From: Streptomyces curacoi
Lineage (GTDB): Bacteria; Actinomycetota; Actinomycetes; Streptomycetales; Streptomycetaceae
Length of the DNA stretch: 64,000 nt
Assembly: GCF_001513975.1 (NCBI RefSeq)
Contig: NZ_KQ947985.1
Span: forward strand, 186,001-250,000
Reading direction: 5' to 3'
Positions within the stretch are counted from its first letter, which is position 1; each line of letters begins with the position of its first letter. Positions 26,509 to 36,140 of this stretch are shown here, in pieces. The notes under the pieces were generated by a model. It did no database searches, was not told where the DNA came from, and worked only from the letters and a program-made list of their open reading frames with translations. A program made the position numbers and the translations under genes.

Positions 26509-26940
26509 ATGTCGCTGACCCGCCTCGTCCTCATGTCCGGCCGCTCGATCGACCTCTCCGAGCTGTGGCTCTCCTCGACGTACGGCGGGATGCTGGAGGG
26601 CTACCCGTGCAAGCTGGTCAACGAGATGAAGATCAAGGGCCTCCTGCGCGCCGCCGAAGAGGCCCACCCCGCCACGCCGGTGCACCTCGTCCCGCCGCCC
26701 CGCGACTACCCCGACCAGTACGCCGGCGCGTTCGGACCGGTCGAGGTGATGCCCGCGGTGGCCTGCGTCGGCGCCTTCCGCTCCACGGCCCTCGACCGCG
26801 ACCACGACCCGATCCTGTACCGCTCCGCCCTCACGATCATCTGGTTCCAGCCCACCCCGCACGTGCCGTCGGGATGCGACGCGGAGGAGGCGCTGCGGGA
26901 GGTTCCGTGGGAGGAGCTGGCTCGGGACTACGAGCTCTAA
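26509..26940 (+). CDS. Conserved hypothetical protein
   Basis: 143 residues from ATG 26509; ATG 26482 with AGGGGAG close by is an alternative. Reads MSLTRLVLMSGRSIDLSELW, GGMLEGYPCK, VHLVPPP and ALTIIWFQPTPHVPSG. No signal peptide or membrane segment. I recognise the style as conserved in Streptomyces but know no function. It follows the primase-like gene by 75 bp, possibly as a separate unit. Confidence 0.7.
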   Translation: MSLTRLVLMSGRSIDLSELWLSSTYGGMLEGYPCKLVNEMKIKGLLRAAEEAHPATPVHLVPPPRDYPDQYAGAFGPVEVMPAVACVGAFRSTALDRDHDPILYRSALTIIWFQPTPHVPSGCDAEEALREVPWEELARDYEL

Positions 26941-27060
26941 ATACGGCCCGTGGCGGGAAACAGCGGCAAAACACGAAAAGTGGAGGGAAAAACGGCTTCG
27001 CGCGCAGGCAAGCAGGTATGCCAGGGTCGGTCGATGAGCGTTTCCCAACGTGAGCTGCTG

Positions 27061-27563
27061 CGCGGCAGTTCGACCTCACCTGGGCGTTGTCGAGTACCAC
27101 CTTGACCGGCTCCGGCCCGAGGAGTTCCTCTGGGAACCGGCACCGCACTGATGGACGGTACGCCGGGCCGCCGACGGCACCTGGGTGCCGGACTGGGCCG
27201 AGACCGAGCCCGACCCCGTCCGGGTGCCGACCATCGCCTGGGTGAGCCGGCACATCGGCTTCTGGTGGAGCGTGGCCGCCGACCATCTGCGGGGCCGCCC
27301 GCCCAGGGAACGGACCGACATCACCTGGCCGGGCGGCGGAGAGGCCACTGTCGCCTGGCTGCGCGGCCTCCGTGTGGACTGGCTGGCGGCGCTGGGCCGA
27401 CTCGACAACACGGACCTGGACGCCACGGCGCCGTTCCCCTTGGCCGAACGACCCCCAGTACACCGTCACCCACATGATCGGCTGGGTGAACGCCGAGCTG
27501 ATGAAGAATGTCGCGGAGATCGGACAGCTGAGGCTGCTGCGGACACAGCGATCGGCACGCTGA
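27061..27563 (+). pseudogene. DinB-family gene, decayed
   Basis: Protein-like sequence is spread over three frames: QFDLTW, then VEYHLDRLRPEEFLWEPAPH followed by an in-frame TGA (27149-27151) and WTVRRAADG, TIAWVSRHIGFWWSVAADHL, and after a one-base shift near 27440 WPNDPQYTVTHMIGWVNAEL. This is the layout of small DinB-like four-helix metal proteins (His ligands in HIGFWW and THMIGW). At least two frameshifts and one stop make it non-functional. Confidence 0.7.
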
Positions 27564-27685
27564 TCCTCACCACCGACGCTGGGTGAAGGGGCATTCCCGC
27601 GAGATGTCCCATCCGGCAAAGGGCGCCAAAATGGACAGCAGGGCAGTAGGGCAGTAGCTGCTGTTCGCTCTGGATCGGAGACGCC

Positions 27686-28048
27686 ATGACGGACCTCAAG
27701 CTGGAGCAAAAGCGCTCGCTGTCGCGCCTTGAGGCGGCCGATCAGCTCGAGGCCCTCGCGACGGCGCTACGGCAAGGCGGGGATGCCGAACTCGCACTCG
27801 ATCCATGGAAGCTGAGCCTGCGGATCCCCGCCGACCTGCGCGGCGAAATCGAGGTCGAGGTCAGTGAGGGCGAGATCGAGCTGGAGATCGAGTTCAAGTG
27901 GCCGACCGCATCGGCCGCCGGGACGTCGCCGGAGGCGGCAGCAGGGGCGGAGAAGACCGGGGACAGGCGGAAGAGCGCGGCTTCCCGTCCCAGGCGAACC
28001 GGCACCGGCGGAGGCAGAACGGCCAAGCGGACCGCCGCAAAGAAGTAA
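27686..28048 (+). CDS. amphi-Trp domain protein
   Basis: 120 residues, ATG 27686 after GGATCGGAGACGCC. The N-terminal 70 residues carry the amphi-Trp pattern: KLEQKRSLSRLEAADQLEAL, AELALDPWKLSLRIPADL and ELEIEFKW. The tail is Ala/Lys/Arg-rich (KRTAAKK), possibly nucleic-acid binding. The domain's function is not established. A hairpin follows the stop. Confidence 0.8.
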   Translation: MTDLKLEQKRSLSRLEAADQLEALATALRQGGDAELALDPWKLSLRIPADLRGEIEVEVSEGEIELEIEFKWPTASAAGTSPEAAAGAEKTGDRRKSAASRPRRTGTGGGRTAKRTAAKK

Positions 28049-28075
28049 ACGCCACGAAGTCCTGAGACGTGCCAG

Positions 28076-28106
28076 GAAGGGGCGCCGGAAACCCGGGCAC
28101 CCCTTC
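28076..28106 (+). terminator. Hairpin after the amphi-Trp gene
   Basis: GAAGGGG (28076-28082) pairs with CCCCTTC (28100-28106), with further imperfect GC pairing inside. It lies 28 bp after the stop and also just past the 3' end of the minus-strand tRNA-Ser. Confidence 0.55.
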
Positions 28107-28133
28107 TCACCTGGCCTTATGTCGCCTGACAAG

Positions 28134-28218
28134 CGGTGGGTGTGGGATTTGAACCCACGGTGACTCGCGCCACGACGGTTTTCAAGACCGTTCCCTTAGG
28201 CCGCTCGGGCAACCCACC
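28134..28218 (-). tRNA. tRNA-Ser(TGA)
   Basis: Acceptor GGTGGGT/ACCCACC, anticodon stem ACGGT/ACCGT with loop CTTGAAA (anticodon TGA), class II variable arm, T arm GTGGG-TTCAAAT-CCCAC, and G73. 85 nt, no encoded CCA. The MFS/GntR genes begin 160 bp upstream of its 5' side. Confidence 0.95.
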
Positions 28219-28379
28219 TCGGCCCCGGCCCACCTGGGGCGGAGCGGCTACAGCCTACCGGCCTCCGGCGTCACGCGGGGGCCGTGGTCCGCACGGGGCC
28301 CACACCGCCGCACGACCCCCACGGGCCGCCACAGTCCAAAGGGGGTCTTGACCGAACCACAGGGAGGCCTGAACCAATC

Positions 28380-29642
28380 TCAGAGCGGCACGCCCGTGGG
28401 GTCCTTCACCTTGGGCAACTCCCGCATGGTGCGAACCGGTGAGAGGAGTACCGGGAAGACGCTCAGTGTCATGCCGGCTGCCCCGATCCACAACGTGGCC
28501 GTTGCCCCGAACACAGAACCCGAGGCCCCACCCACGACTCCGCCCACAGGAATGCCGCCCCAGGACACGAAGCGAGCTGTCGCACTCATCCGACCCAGAA
28601 GGCGGTCCGGTGTGAGGGCCTGTTGAAAGCTTGCTTGAGCCACGAAGCGGACGACTCCGCCCAGCGAAAGGGCCGCGAGTCCGAGCGCAGCCACATACAC
28701 ACTCCACCCCGGTCGCGCCAAGGGCATCAGAACTGTCAGCGGGCAGGTGACGAGTGACGCCAGCCAGATGACCGGACCTTGTCCGATCAAGTTCGAGACT
28801 TTGGTGGCCAACAGTGCACCCAGTAAGGCACCGCAGCCCATGCCCGACAGAATGAGCCCGATGCCGAAGGATTCAAGCCCTGCCTCCCTTTCCAAGAAGA
28901 CCAGCAACATGGTCTGATACATAATCAGGAAGAGGTTGAATACCGCGTCGCCCAGCATGATCGCGCGCAGGGCGGAATTCCTGAGAACGAACTTCAGCCC
29001 CTCCTTGATGTCCCGCCCCAGTCGAGAGCCCTCGCTCGGCTCCGGCGTCTGTTCACGCTTGCGGATACGGATGGCCAGGAGACCGGACATGGCCATTCCG
29101 GCGGAACTCGCCAAGAGCGTCACCGGGGCTCCGACCCAGCCGATCAGTGGCCCTGCCACCGCCGGCCCGCCGATACTGGTCACCGAGCGTATTGCCGAGA
29201 GCTTCGAGTTCCCTTCCACAAGATTTGCGCGTCCCACCAAGTGCGGTAGATAGCTGACGTACGCGACATCGAAAAAGACGGTCAGCACTCCGTGAGTCAA
29301 TGCGGCGGCGCAGAGCAACCAGATCGTCAGGACGTCTGCCCACCACGCCAGCGGTACCGTCAAAAGGACCAGCGCCCTTGAAAAGTCGGCTCCTATCATC
29401 ACCGATCGCTTGCGCATACGGTCCACCCACGCGCCCGCCGGCAGCCCGACCAGGAGGGATCCTGCCGTGGTCATCGCGGTCAGCAGTCCGACCTGGAACT
29501 CATCGGCCTTCAAAGCCACGATGGCGACGAGAGGCAACGCCAGAAAAATGATGCGGTCGCCCAGCTGGCCGAGCGCGGTGGCGGCGAACAGACGCCCGAA
29601 GTCCGGATCGCGTAAGAGGCCGAGCCGGGACGGAATCGACAT
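28380..29642 (-). CDS. MFS transporter (enterobactin-exporter/MFS_3-like)
   Basis: 420 residues, ATG 29642 with AAAGGTG six bases upstream. About 11-12 membrane spans. The start (LLRDPDFGRLFAATALGQLG) and loop WVDRMRKRSVMI are typical of the MFS_3/EntS-like group often found with macrolide or secondary-metabolite export. 22 bp after the GntR gene, so the two form an operon. Lower GC than neighbours and the tRNA-Ser next door hint at acquisition. Substrate unknown. Confidence 0.88.
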   Translation of the reverse strand: MSIPSRLGLLRDPDFGRLFAATALGQLGDRIIFLALPLVAIVALKADEFQVGLLTAMTTAGSLLVGLPAGAWVDRMRKRSVMIGADFSRALVLLTVPLAWWADVLTIWLLCAAALTHGVLTVFFDVAYVSYLPHLVGRANLVEGNSKLSAIRSVTSIGGPAVAGPLIGWVGAPVTLLASSAGMAMSGLLAIRIRKREQTPEPSEGSRLGRDIKEGLKFVLRNSALRAIMLGDAVFNLFLIMYQTMLLVFLEREAGLESFGIGLILSGMGCGALLGALLATKVSNLIGQGPVIWLASLVTCPLTVLMPLARPGWSVYVAALGLAALSLGGVVRFVAQASFQQALTPDRLLGRMSATARFVSWGGIPVGGVVGGASGSVFGATATLWIGAAGMTLSVFPVLLSPVRTMRELPKVKDPTGVPL

Positions 29643-29664
29643 TCGGGTCACCTTTCTGTCGCTG

Positions 29665-30420
29665 CTACGGGCGGTCGACTGCGAATTCGTAAACCACTTC
29701 CCGGCGCGCGTCCGGAATGACGATGTCGGCGGTTTCCACCGGACGTCCGTCGGTGTCGTAGATGGTCCGCTCGATATGGAGCACCAGGTCTCCGACACTG
29801 ATCCCCAAAAGGTTGGCCTGGGGCTGGGTGGCACGAGCGGGGCGCGGCAGCTCGACCACGGTCTCGACGACCACGCCGATCGAGCGCATACGCTCGACCA
29901 CTCCCTTTCCCGCTAGGGGGCCCATTTCCGGCAGGACGATCGGCGTTCCGTCCGTGATGGCCATCGGCTCCCAGGACGCGGAAAGCTGGACGGGCTGGCC
30001 GTCGGCGAGGAACTCGTAATGGGTGTTGGCGCAGAGACCTCCGGGGCTGATGGCGAGCCGCTCGGCGATTGCCTCAGGTGCGGGGACGCGCACCTGGCTG
30101 TGGGAATCCCAGGCGTTGGCCCTGCCCCGCTCCGTTGGTGTGCCGATGCCGGAGGAAGCCCGGCGTTCGCGGTGCCGGGAACGGACTATCCGCAGACGCT
30201 CGCGCGGCACACGGACGTAGGTGCCCGACCCCGCCCGGCCTTCGAGAAGGCCCTCGGCGATCAAACGGTCCACGGCCCTCTGCATGACGTTGCGCCCGAC
30301 CCCGTACTCCTGGGCGAGTCGTACGCGCGACGGCAGCCGCTCCCCGATCTGCCACTCTCCCGCGAGAATCCGTACGCGCAGCACGTCGGCCACGGCAAGG
30401 TACGGCGCCTCTCGGGGCAT
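29665..30420 (-). CDS. GntR-family regulator with UTRA domain
   Basis: 251 residues, ATG 30420 after CGGAGAG. Winged helix in residues 5-75 (YLAVADVLRVRILAGEWQIG, LAQEYGVGRNVMQRAVDRLI, GRAGSGTYV), then a UTRA ligand domain (about 105-245: ANTHYEFLADGQPVQLS, VLHIERTIYDTDGRPVETAD). HutC subfamily type. It heads an operon with the MFS exporter and probably controls it. Confidence 0.92.
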   Translation of the reverse strand: MPREAPYLAVADVLRVRILAGEWQIGERLPSRVRLAQEYGVGRNVMQRAVDRLIAEGLLEGRAGSGTYVRVPRERLRIVRSRHRERRASSGIGTPTERGRANAWDSHSQVRVPAPEAIAERLAISPGGLCANTHYEFLADGQPVQLSASWEPMAITDGTPIVLPEMGPLAGKGVVERMRSIGVVVETVVELPRPARATQPQANLLGISVGDLVLHIERTIYDTDGRPVETADIVIPDARREVVYEFAVDRP

Positions 30421-30581
30421 GTGGACTCTCCGGTTGCTCTGCTGCACGGCCGCGGGTGATTCCAGGCGGCGTTGGCAAGCTACTGCAGCGGACGAAAGCT
30501 ACTGGAGTAGAAATACGTTCGGTGCTTGGCAGCGGAACAGAGCAGCGGAACAGAGCGGACTTGTCGCTCAGGACTCCCCAC

Positions 30582-32096
30582 TCAGGACTCGTCGCTCAAG
30601 CGGACTCCGTTGGTGGCGGTGTCGAAAACCGGCCGGTACTTGTGCCATTCCGCGTCCGGCGCGGAGAGGTAGATCACGTACTGCGTGCCGTCGGCGCTCG
30701 CGAAAGCCAGTTCCGCCGCCCGGTACTTACGCGCCCGGCCGTCGAAGGTGAACTCCCAGTACCCGGCGGGCCGTCCGCGGAAAGTCGTCGCGGCCATCCT
30801 CACCCGTTCATAGCCGGGATTGTCGCGACGGGTCTGCTCCTCCTCCGTCTCCCGCCAGTGCCGTACGGGATCCGTGCCCGCGAACTCGACGACGTTGACC
30901 CGCAGGCCCACCAGTTCCGACGGGTCGATGTAGACGAGCTCACCACCGGGCAGCGTCTTCCTGCTCCAGCCGTCCCGCACGGGCACGGAGAGGCCGCTGC
31001 CCACCTTCTGGAGGTGGTATCCGGCGGGGAGCGGCGGCGGGGTCGTGGTGCTGGGAGAGGGGGTGGCGGCGTCGGCCCCGGACGCCTGCGTACGCCGCTG
31101 GTCCGCCCTGCCGTCGAGCCACCACAGGGTGCCGCCCGCCAGGCAGGCGGTGAGGGTCACCGCCAGGGCCGACAGCAGTACCGTACGGCGGCGGTTGCCG
31201 CTGCTGTTCCGTCCGGAAGGGGCGGGCTCGCCGGCACGCTCCGGCCGTGTGGGCGGATCGACGCGGGCGGTTCGGGTGCCGGCCACCTCGCCCAGGCGGC
31301 GCTCGACCTCGTGCACGTCCATGCGCCGGCCGGGGTCCTTGACCAGCAGCCCGTCGATCACCGGGGTCAGGTCCCCGGCGTTGCGCGGAGGCTCGTAGGG
31401 GTCGGTGACGATGGAGTACGCGGTCTCGATCGGGGTGTCGCGGCGGAACGCGTCCCGCCCCTCGACCGCCTGGTACAGCGTCGCCCCGAGGGCCCACAGA
31501 TCACTGGCGGGGCCGGGCTCGGTGTCTGCGCTCCGGAGGCGTTCGGGCGCCAGGTAGCAGATGGAGCCGATCAGCTCGCCGGGCTTGGTCAGTGACGACG
31601 TTCCCGACTCCATGGCGATCCCGAAGTCGGTGAGGACGATCCGCCCGTCGTCGCCGAGCAGGACGTTGGCGGGTTTGACGTCCCGGTGCAGAACCCCGGC
31701 ACTGTGGGCGGCGCGCAGGGCCGCGGCCATGGCACAGCCGATCCGGGCGGCTTCGGCGGGCGGCAGCGCACCCCGCCGCTTCAGGACGTCGCTCAGTGTG
31801 ACGGAGGGTATGTACTCCATGACGATGCAGGGCAGGCCCTCGTCGTCGAGCACGTCGTGCACCACGATCACGTTCGGGTGGGTGATCCGGGCGGCGCTGC
31901 GGGCCTCGCGGCGGGTGCGCTCGTAGAGGGTGCGGATCTCGTCGTCCTGCAGGTGGGGCGGGATGTGCAGCTTCTTCAGAGCAACGTGGCGGCCCAGCAG
32001 CTTGTCCTCGGCCCGCCACACGGTGCCCATGCCGCCGCTGCCCACCCGCTCCACCAGCAGGTACCGGTCGGCGACGAGCCGCCCAAGATCGGACAC
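30582..32096 (-). CDS. Transmembrane Ser/Thr protein kinase (PknB type)
   Basis: 504 residues from GTG 32096 (VSDLGRLVADRYLLVERV), chosen for the upstream AAGGGGA; ATG 32144 is possible. Kinase domain about 10-270: GSGGMGTVW, the VALKK Lys, HRDVKPANVLL, DFG and APE. One membrane span (about 300-322: TVLLSALAVTLTACLAGGTL), then an extracellular ~180-residue domain beginning YHLQKVGSGLSVPVRDGW, resembling lipid- or wall-sensing domains of Streptomyces kinases, without PASTA repeats. Upstream of it, reading the minus strand, is the htrA-like gene with a strong terminator between. Confidence 0.92.
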   Translation of the reverse strand: MSDLGRLVADRYLLVERVGSGGMGTVWRAEDKLLGRHVALKKLHIPPHLQDDEIRTLYERTRREARSAARITHPNVIVVHDVLDDEGLPCIVMEYIPSVTLSDVLKRRGALPPAEAARIGCAMAAALRAAHSAGVLHRDVKPANVLLGDDGRIVLTDFGIAMESGTSSLTKPGELIGSICYLAPERLRSADTEPGPASDLWALGATLYQAVEGRDAFRRDTPIETAYSIVTDPYEPPRNAGDLTPVIDGLLVKDPGRRMDVHEVERRLGEVAGTRTARVDPPTRPERAGEPAPSGRNSSGNRRRTVLLSALAVTLTACLAGGTLWWLDGRADQRRTQASGADAATPSPSTTTPPPLPAGYHLQKVGSGLSVPVRDGWSRKTLPGGELVYIDPSELVGLRVNVVEFAGTDPVRHWRETEEEQTRRDNPGYERVRMAATTFRGRPAGYWEFTFDGRARKYRAAELAFASADGTQYVIYLSAPDAEWHKYRPVFDTATNGVRLSDES

Positions 32097-32229
32097 CGCG
32101 AGACCGTCCCCTTCTCTGTGTCCCTGTCGCGTGGTGCTTCCCATTCGCGAACAGTCGAGGTCGAGAAGGCACGATAGTCCATCCGAGTGGATCGACACGG
32201 TAACCGGTCGCTCAACGGCCGTCGGCGCG

Positions 32230-32268
32230 CCTTCCACTGGTCCCCGCAAGGCGGGGACCAGTGGAAGG
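32230..32268 (-). terminator. 18-bp perfect hairpin after the HtrA-like gene
   Basis: CCTTCCACTGGTCCCCGC (32230-32247) pairs exactly with 32251-32268 around an AAG triloop. It lies about 80 bp downstream of the minus-strand protease stop and before the kinase start. Confidence 0.88.
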
Positions 32269-32349
32269 GGGACCAGAGGAAGAGAGGGGCACGCGCGCGT
32301 CGGGTCCGCTCTTGTCGGAGTGCGAGGTACGCGCGCGTGGCCGGTGGCG

Positions 32350-34026
32350 TCAGCTGTCGCCCGTACGTGAGCCCAGGGTGAGTTCGACCGTGCGGGACTG
32401 GCCGTCCCGTTCGTAGGTGATCGTGACCCTGTCGCCGGGCTTGTGGGTCCAGATCTCGCCGATCAGGGTGGGGCCGGAGTCGATCACCCTGTCGTCGAGC
32501 TTGGTGATGACATCACCGGGCTTCAGACCCGCCTTGGCTGCGGGGCCGCCCGCCTCCACCGCGTCCGAGCCTCCGGCGCCCTGCTCGATGATCTTCGCGC
32601 CGTCGGTGGTGTCCTCCAGGGAGACGGACGCACCGATCTTGGCGTAGACCGGCTTGCCGGTCTTGATCAGCTGCTTGGCGACGTACTCGGCCTGGTTGAT
32701 CGGAATGGCGAAGCCGAGGCCGATCGAGCCGGACTGGCTGGTGCCGCCCAGGCCGTTGGCGGCGGACTGGATCGCGGAGTTGATGCCGATGACGTTGCCC
32801 TGCGCGTCCAGCAGCGGGCCGCCGGAGTTGCCGGGGTTGATCGAGGCGTCCGTCTGCAGGGCGCTCATGTAGGAGGCGTTGCTGCCGGTGCCGTCGCTGG
32901 AGGCCACCGGGCGGTTCTTGGCGCTGATGATGCCCGTGGTGACCGTGTTGGAGAGACCGAAGGGGGCGCCGATCGCGATCGTGGAGTCGCCGACCGCCAC
33001 CTTGTCGGAGTCGCCGAGCGTCAGCGGCTTGAGGTCCGAGGGGGCGTCCTTGAGCTTGATGACCGCCACGTCGTAGCCCTGCGCGTGGCCGACGACCTCC
33101 GCGTCGTACTTCTTGCCGCTCGGGAAGGTCGCCGTGAGCTTGCCGCCGTCGACCGCGTCGGCCACCACATGGTTGTTGGTGACGATGTGGCCCTCGGTAT
33201 CGAAGACGAAGCCGGTGCCGGTGCCGCCCTCGCCGCTGCTGCTCTCCGCCTGGATCGTGACGGTGCTGGGCAGCGCCTTGGCGGCCACGCCCGCGACCGT
33301 GCCCGGGTCGCGCTTGATGTCGCCCCCGCTGTCGGCGGCGGAGACGGTCGTCGAGGAAGTGGTGTCCTCGTTCTTGGCCAGGGTGTAGCCGAGGCCGCCG
33401 CCCAGGCCGCCCGCGACCAGCGCGGCGACGAGGACCGCGGCGAGCAGACCGCCGCGCCCGCGGCCGGACTTCGGCGCCGGCTGCTGGTAGGTGGCACCCC
33501 AGCCGGATCCCGCACCGGCACCGCCCGCACCGAAACCGGCACCGCCTGCGGCGGCACCGTGGTCCCCGTACGGCGGTGTGCCGGGCGGCGGCGGGGGCGG
33601 CCAGGAGGCGTCGGGGGCCGAGCCCTGGGCGGCCGGCGGCTGAGCCCCGTTCGCGGCCCCCTGGTGGGCGATCGGCGGGGCGGCGATCGGCTGGGCGGCG
33701 ATCGGCTCGGCGGCGGTCTGCTGGTCGGCCGTCGGCTGGGCGGCGATCGGCTCGGCGGCGATCGGCTGGGGCTCAGGGGAGGCCGGCGGCTGGACTCCGT
33801 TCGCGGACGGCTGAGACCCGTTGGAGGCCGCCGGTGCGGCGTACGGCTGGGTGCCGTTCGAGTTCGCCGGCGTGCCGTTCGGCACCGGCGGGGGTGGGGC
33901 GGTGGGGGCGGCACCGCCCTCGTGAGCCGGGTGCTCCTGGGACGCCGGAGCAGCGGGAGCATCCACCGGCACGGGGGGTGCGGACGGGGCCGGGGGTACC
34001 GCGGCGCCCTCGTTCTCGGTGCTCAC
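32350..34026 (-). CDS. HtrA/DegP-like membrane-anchored serine protease with PDZ domain
   Basis: 558 residues from GTG 34026 (GAGGAGAGAAGCT upstream). A ~185-residue Pro/Ala/Gln-rich cytosolic part with repeated IAAQP/IAAEP units is followed by one membrane span (about 193-217), then a trypsin-like domain with catalytic His (VTNNHVVADA), Asp (YDVAVIKL) and Ser (NPGNSGGPLLD). A C-terminal PDZ domain follows (GGPAAKAGLKPGDVITKLDD). It should degrade or refold misfolded envelope proteins. The linker repeat is 18 bp at DNA level (33680-33770) and could vary in copy number. Confidence 0.95.
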   Translation of the reverse strand: MSTENEGAAVPPAPSAPPVPVDAPAAPASQEHPAHEGGAAPTAPPPPVPNGTPANSNGTQPYAAPAASNGSQPSANGVQPPASPEPQPIAAEPIAAQPTADQQTAAEPIAAQPIAAPPIAHQGAANGAQPPAAQGSAPDASWPPPPPPGTPPYGDHGAAAGGAGFGAGGAGAGSGWGATYQQPAPKSGRGRGGLLAAVLVAALVAGGLGGGLGYTLAKNEDTTSSTTVSAADSGGDIKRDPGTVAGVAAKALPSTVTIQAESSSGEGGTGTGFVFDTEGHIVTNNHVVADAVDGGKLTATFPSGKKYDAEVVGHAQGYDVAVIKLKDAPSDLKPLTLGDSDKVAVGDSTIAIGAPFGLSNTVTTGIISAKNRPVASSDGTGSNASYMSALQTDASINPGNSGGPLLDAQGNVIGINSAIQSAANGLGGTSQSGSIGLGFAIPINQAEYVAKQLIKTGKPVYAKIGASVSLEDTTDGAKIIEQGAGGSDAVEAGGPAAKAGLKPGDVITKLDDRVIDSGPTLIGEIWTHKPGDRVTITYERDGQSRTVELTLGSRTGDS

Positions 34027-34306
34027 AGCTTCTCTCCTCGATCCACGGCTGTTGTCTTCGGTCGCACTCGGTCACGCCCGTTCACGCTTGTCCACGGCCG
34101 GTGCGCTCAGCTGTACATGCGCTTTGTGCATGCCTTTTTGTATGCCGTCAGCTTTTCCCACGGGCCGTCAGAGCACCATAAGCGGTGGCTGTGGGTCCGC
34201 GGCCACTCTTTATATAGGTCATGTGTGACTAAACGGGCGCAATCCCAGAGCCCTCACGACTCCTCCCGGTCGCACGTCTACCCACGCGCGGTGGCACCAT
34301 GACGCG

Positions 34307-35134
34307 GTGACCCACGCACGGCAGCACCAGATCCAAGTCGTCGCCCACCGCGGAGCCTCCGAAGACGCTCCCGAGCACACCCTGGCCGCGTACAAGAAGG
34401 CGATCGAGGACGGTGCGGACGCCCTCGAATGCGACGTACGCCTCACCGCGGACGGCCATCTCGTCTGCGTTCACGACCGCCGCGTCAACCGTACGTCCAA
34501 CGGCCGCGGCGCGGTCTCGGCCCTGGAACTCGCCGAGCTCGCCGCCCTGGACTTCGGCTCCCGCAAGAACCGCGACTCGTGGAAGAACCGCGCCGAGGAG
34601 CCGGACTGGGAGTTCCGGCCGGAGGACCCCGAGGACACCTCGGTCCTCACTCTGGAGCGGCTGCTGAAGCTCGTCGCCGACGCGGGGCGGCGCGTGGAGC
34701 TGGCGATCGAGACCAAGCACCCGACACGCTGGGCCGGGCAGGTCGAGGAGCGGCTGCTGCTCCTGCTGAAGCGGTTCGGGCTCGACGCACCCGCCTCGGC
34801 CGCCACGTCACCGGTGCGCGTCATGAGCTTCTCGGCCCGCTCGCTGCATCGCGTGCGTGCCGCCTCGCCGACGCTTCCGACGGTCTATCTGATGCAGTTC
34901 GTCTCACCCCGGCTGCGGGACGGACGGCTGCCGGCGGGCGTCCGTATCGCGGGCCCCTCCATCCGGATCGTGCGCAGTCACCCGGCCTATGTGGAGCGCC
35001 TGAAGCGGGCCGGCCACCAGGTGCACGTCTGGACCGTCAACGAGCCCGAGGACGTCGACCTCTGCGTCGAGCTGGGCGTCGACGCCATCATCACCAACCG
35101 CCCGCGCGCGGTGCTCCAGCAGCTCGGCCGCTGA
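34307..35134 (+). CDS. Glycerophosphodiester phosphodiesterase
   Basis: 275 residues from GTG 34307, with no good ribosome-binding site, so possibly leaderless. GDPD motifs: VVAHRGASEDAPEHTLAAY (catalytic His and Arg, Glu), LECDVRLTADGHLVCVHDR (metal Glu/Asp and catalytic His), VELAIETKHP, and VHVWTVNEPEDVD with IITNRP at the C-terminus. Hydrolyses glycerophosphodiesters to glycerol-3-phosphate. No signal peptide, so cytosolic. Divergent from the HtrA-like gene. Confidence 0.93.
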   Translation: MTHARQHQIQVVAHRGASEDAPEHTLAAYKKAIEDGADALECDVRLTADGHLVCVHDRRVNRTSNGRGAVSALELAELAALDFGSRKNRDSWKNRAEEPDWEFRPEDPEDTSVLTLERLLKLVADAGRRVELAIETKHPTRWAGQVEERLLLLLKRFGLDAPASAATSPVRVMSFSARSLHRVRAASPTLPTVYLMQFVSPRLRDGRLPAGVRIAGPSIRIVRSHPAYVERLKRAGHQVHVWTVNEPEDVDLCVELGVDAIITNRPRAVLQQLGR

Positions 35135-35436
35135 CCCGCGCGCGTCCCGAAGCAGACCCCGCACGACCCGCGCGCCCCCAGGCAAACCGCGCACCGGAAA
35201 ACCCCCTAAACCTCACCAACCCCTGTCCGACCTCTTGACCCGGCAACCCCTCCAACCCCATCCTCCACTCTCGGCCACACCATCGAATTCCAGCCATCTC
35301 GATTACGGGGAGTGCTCCGGCGCGTTCGGTCCGTATTCGATCGTTGCGAATGCGTCCCCGGGCGTTGATTGGCCGGTTTCCGGTACAGGCCAATGGGGCA
35401 TCCACACCGTGGCGTGGGGCAAAGGAGGTCTCGGGG
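35135..35436. other. Intergenic upstream of an HATPase regulator
   Basis: 302 bp. No supported gene. The right half (about 35280-35400) is less GC-rich and probably holds the promoter of the following gene. No inverted repeat noted. Confidence 0.45.
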
Positions 35437-35988
35437 GTGGCGTTGGTGGTGGCACAGGAGGTGCCCACGTCGTCGAGCATGGCCGTACCCCATGGCCCTG
35501 CGGGCGTGGGGGAAGCGAGACACCGTATGCGCTCTCAGTTGCGCATGGGTGGCGTTGCGGAATCGGTCATCGACGACGCCGTACTGATTCTTTCCGAACT
35601 CTTGAGCAACGCGTGCAAACACGGCCGACCACTGGGTGACGCGCTGGCCGGGGACGGCGACGTGCGGGCCGCCTGGCGTGTGGACGCGAGCGGCAGGCTC
35701 ACGGTGGAGGTGACGGACGGCGGCGGGCCCACCCGCCCTGCTCCGGCCACGCCCTCGGTCACCGCGCACGGCGGCCGCGGGCTGAACATCATCACCGCCC
35801 TGGCCGACGACTGGGGCGTACGGGACGACGCCCGGGGCGAGGTCACCGTCTGGGTGGTGGTCCACGGGGACGTTCATGATCCGGACGCCGGGCACCGCCG
35901 CGACGACTTCGCTACGCGCGTCGCAGCGCCGACGGTGGGCGCGATACCCGGCCTCGACTTCGCGGACGCCTTCGACGACCTGGACTGA
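35437..35988 (+). CDS. HATPase-domain anti-sigma-like regulator
   Basis: 183 residues; GTG 35437 is chosen because AAAGGAGG sits eight bases upstream. HATPase_c fold: N-box ILSELLSNACKHG, VEVTDGGGPT and HGGRGLNIITALADDWGV. An acidic C-terminal tail (FADAFDDLD) follows. Such stand-alone domains act as anti-sigma kinases or partner-switch components in Streptomyces. No anti-anti-sigma gene is adjacent. Confidence 0.88.
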   Translation: MALVVAQEVPTSSSMAVPHGPAGVGEARHRMRSQLRMGGVAESVIDDAVLILSELLSNACKHGRPLGDALAGDGDVRAAWRVDASGRLTVEVTDGGGPTRPAPATPSVTAHGGRGLNIITALADDWGVRDDARGEVTVWVVVHGDVHDPDAGHRRDDFATRVAAPTVGAIPGLDFADAFDDLD

Positions 35989-36140
35989 GAGTGCCGGGTC
36001 CGGCAGCGGGTCCGCAGGCGGCCCGGACCGCTCGGCTCCCGGCACGACCCGGTGGGTTGTCCACAGGCTCCCGCCGGTCATGGCGTGAACGGCTAGGCTC
36101 GCGCCCGTACGAGACGAGCCGTAACCGGGAGACACCCACG

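Noticed and set aside
32443..34302. 619-residue plus-strand frame
   Set aside because: Antisense to the HtrA-like protease; low-complexity composition and no motifs.
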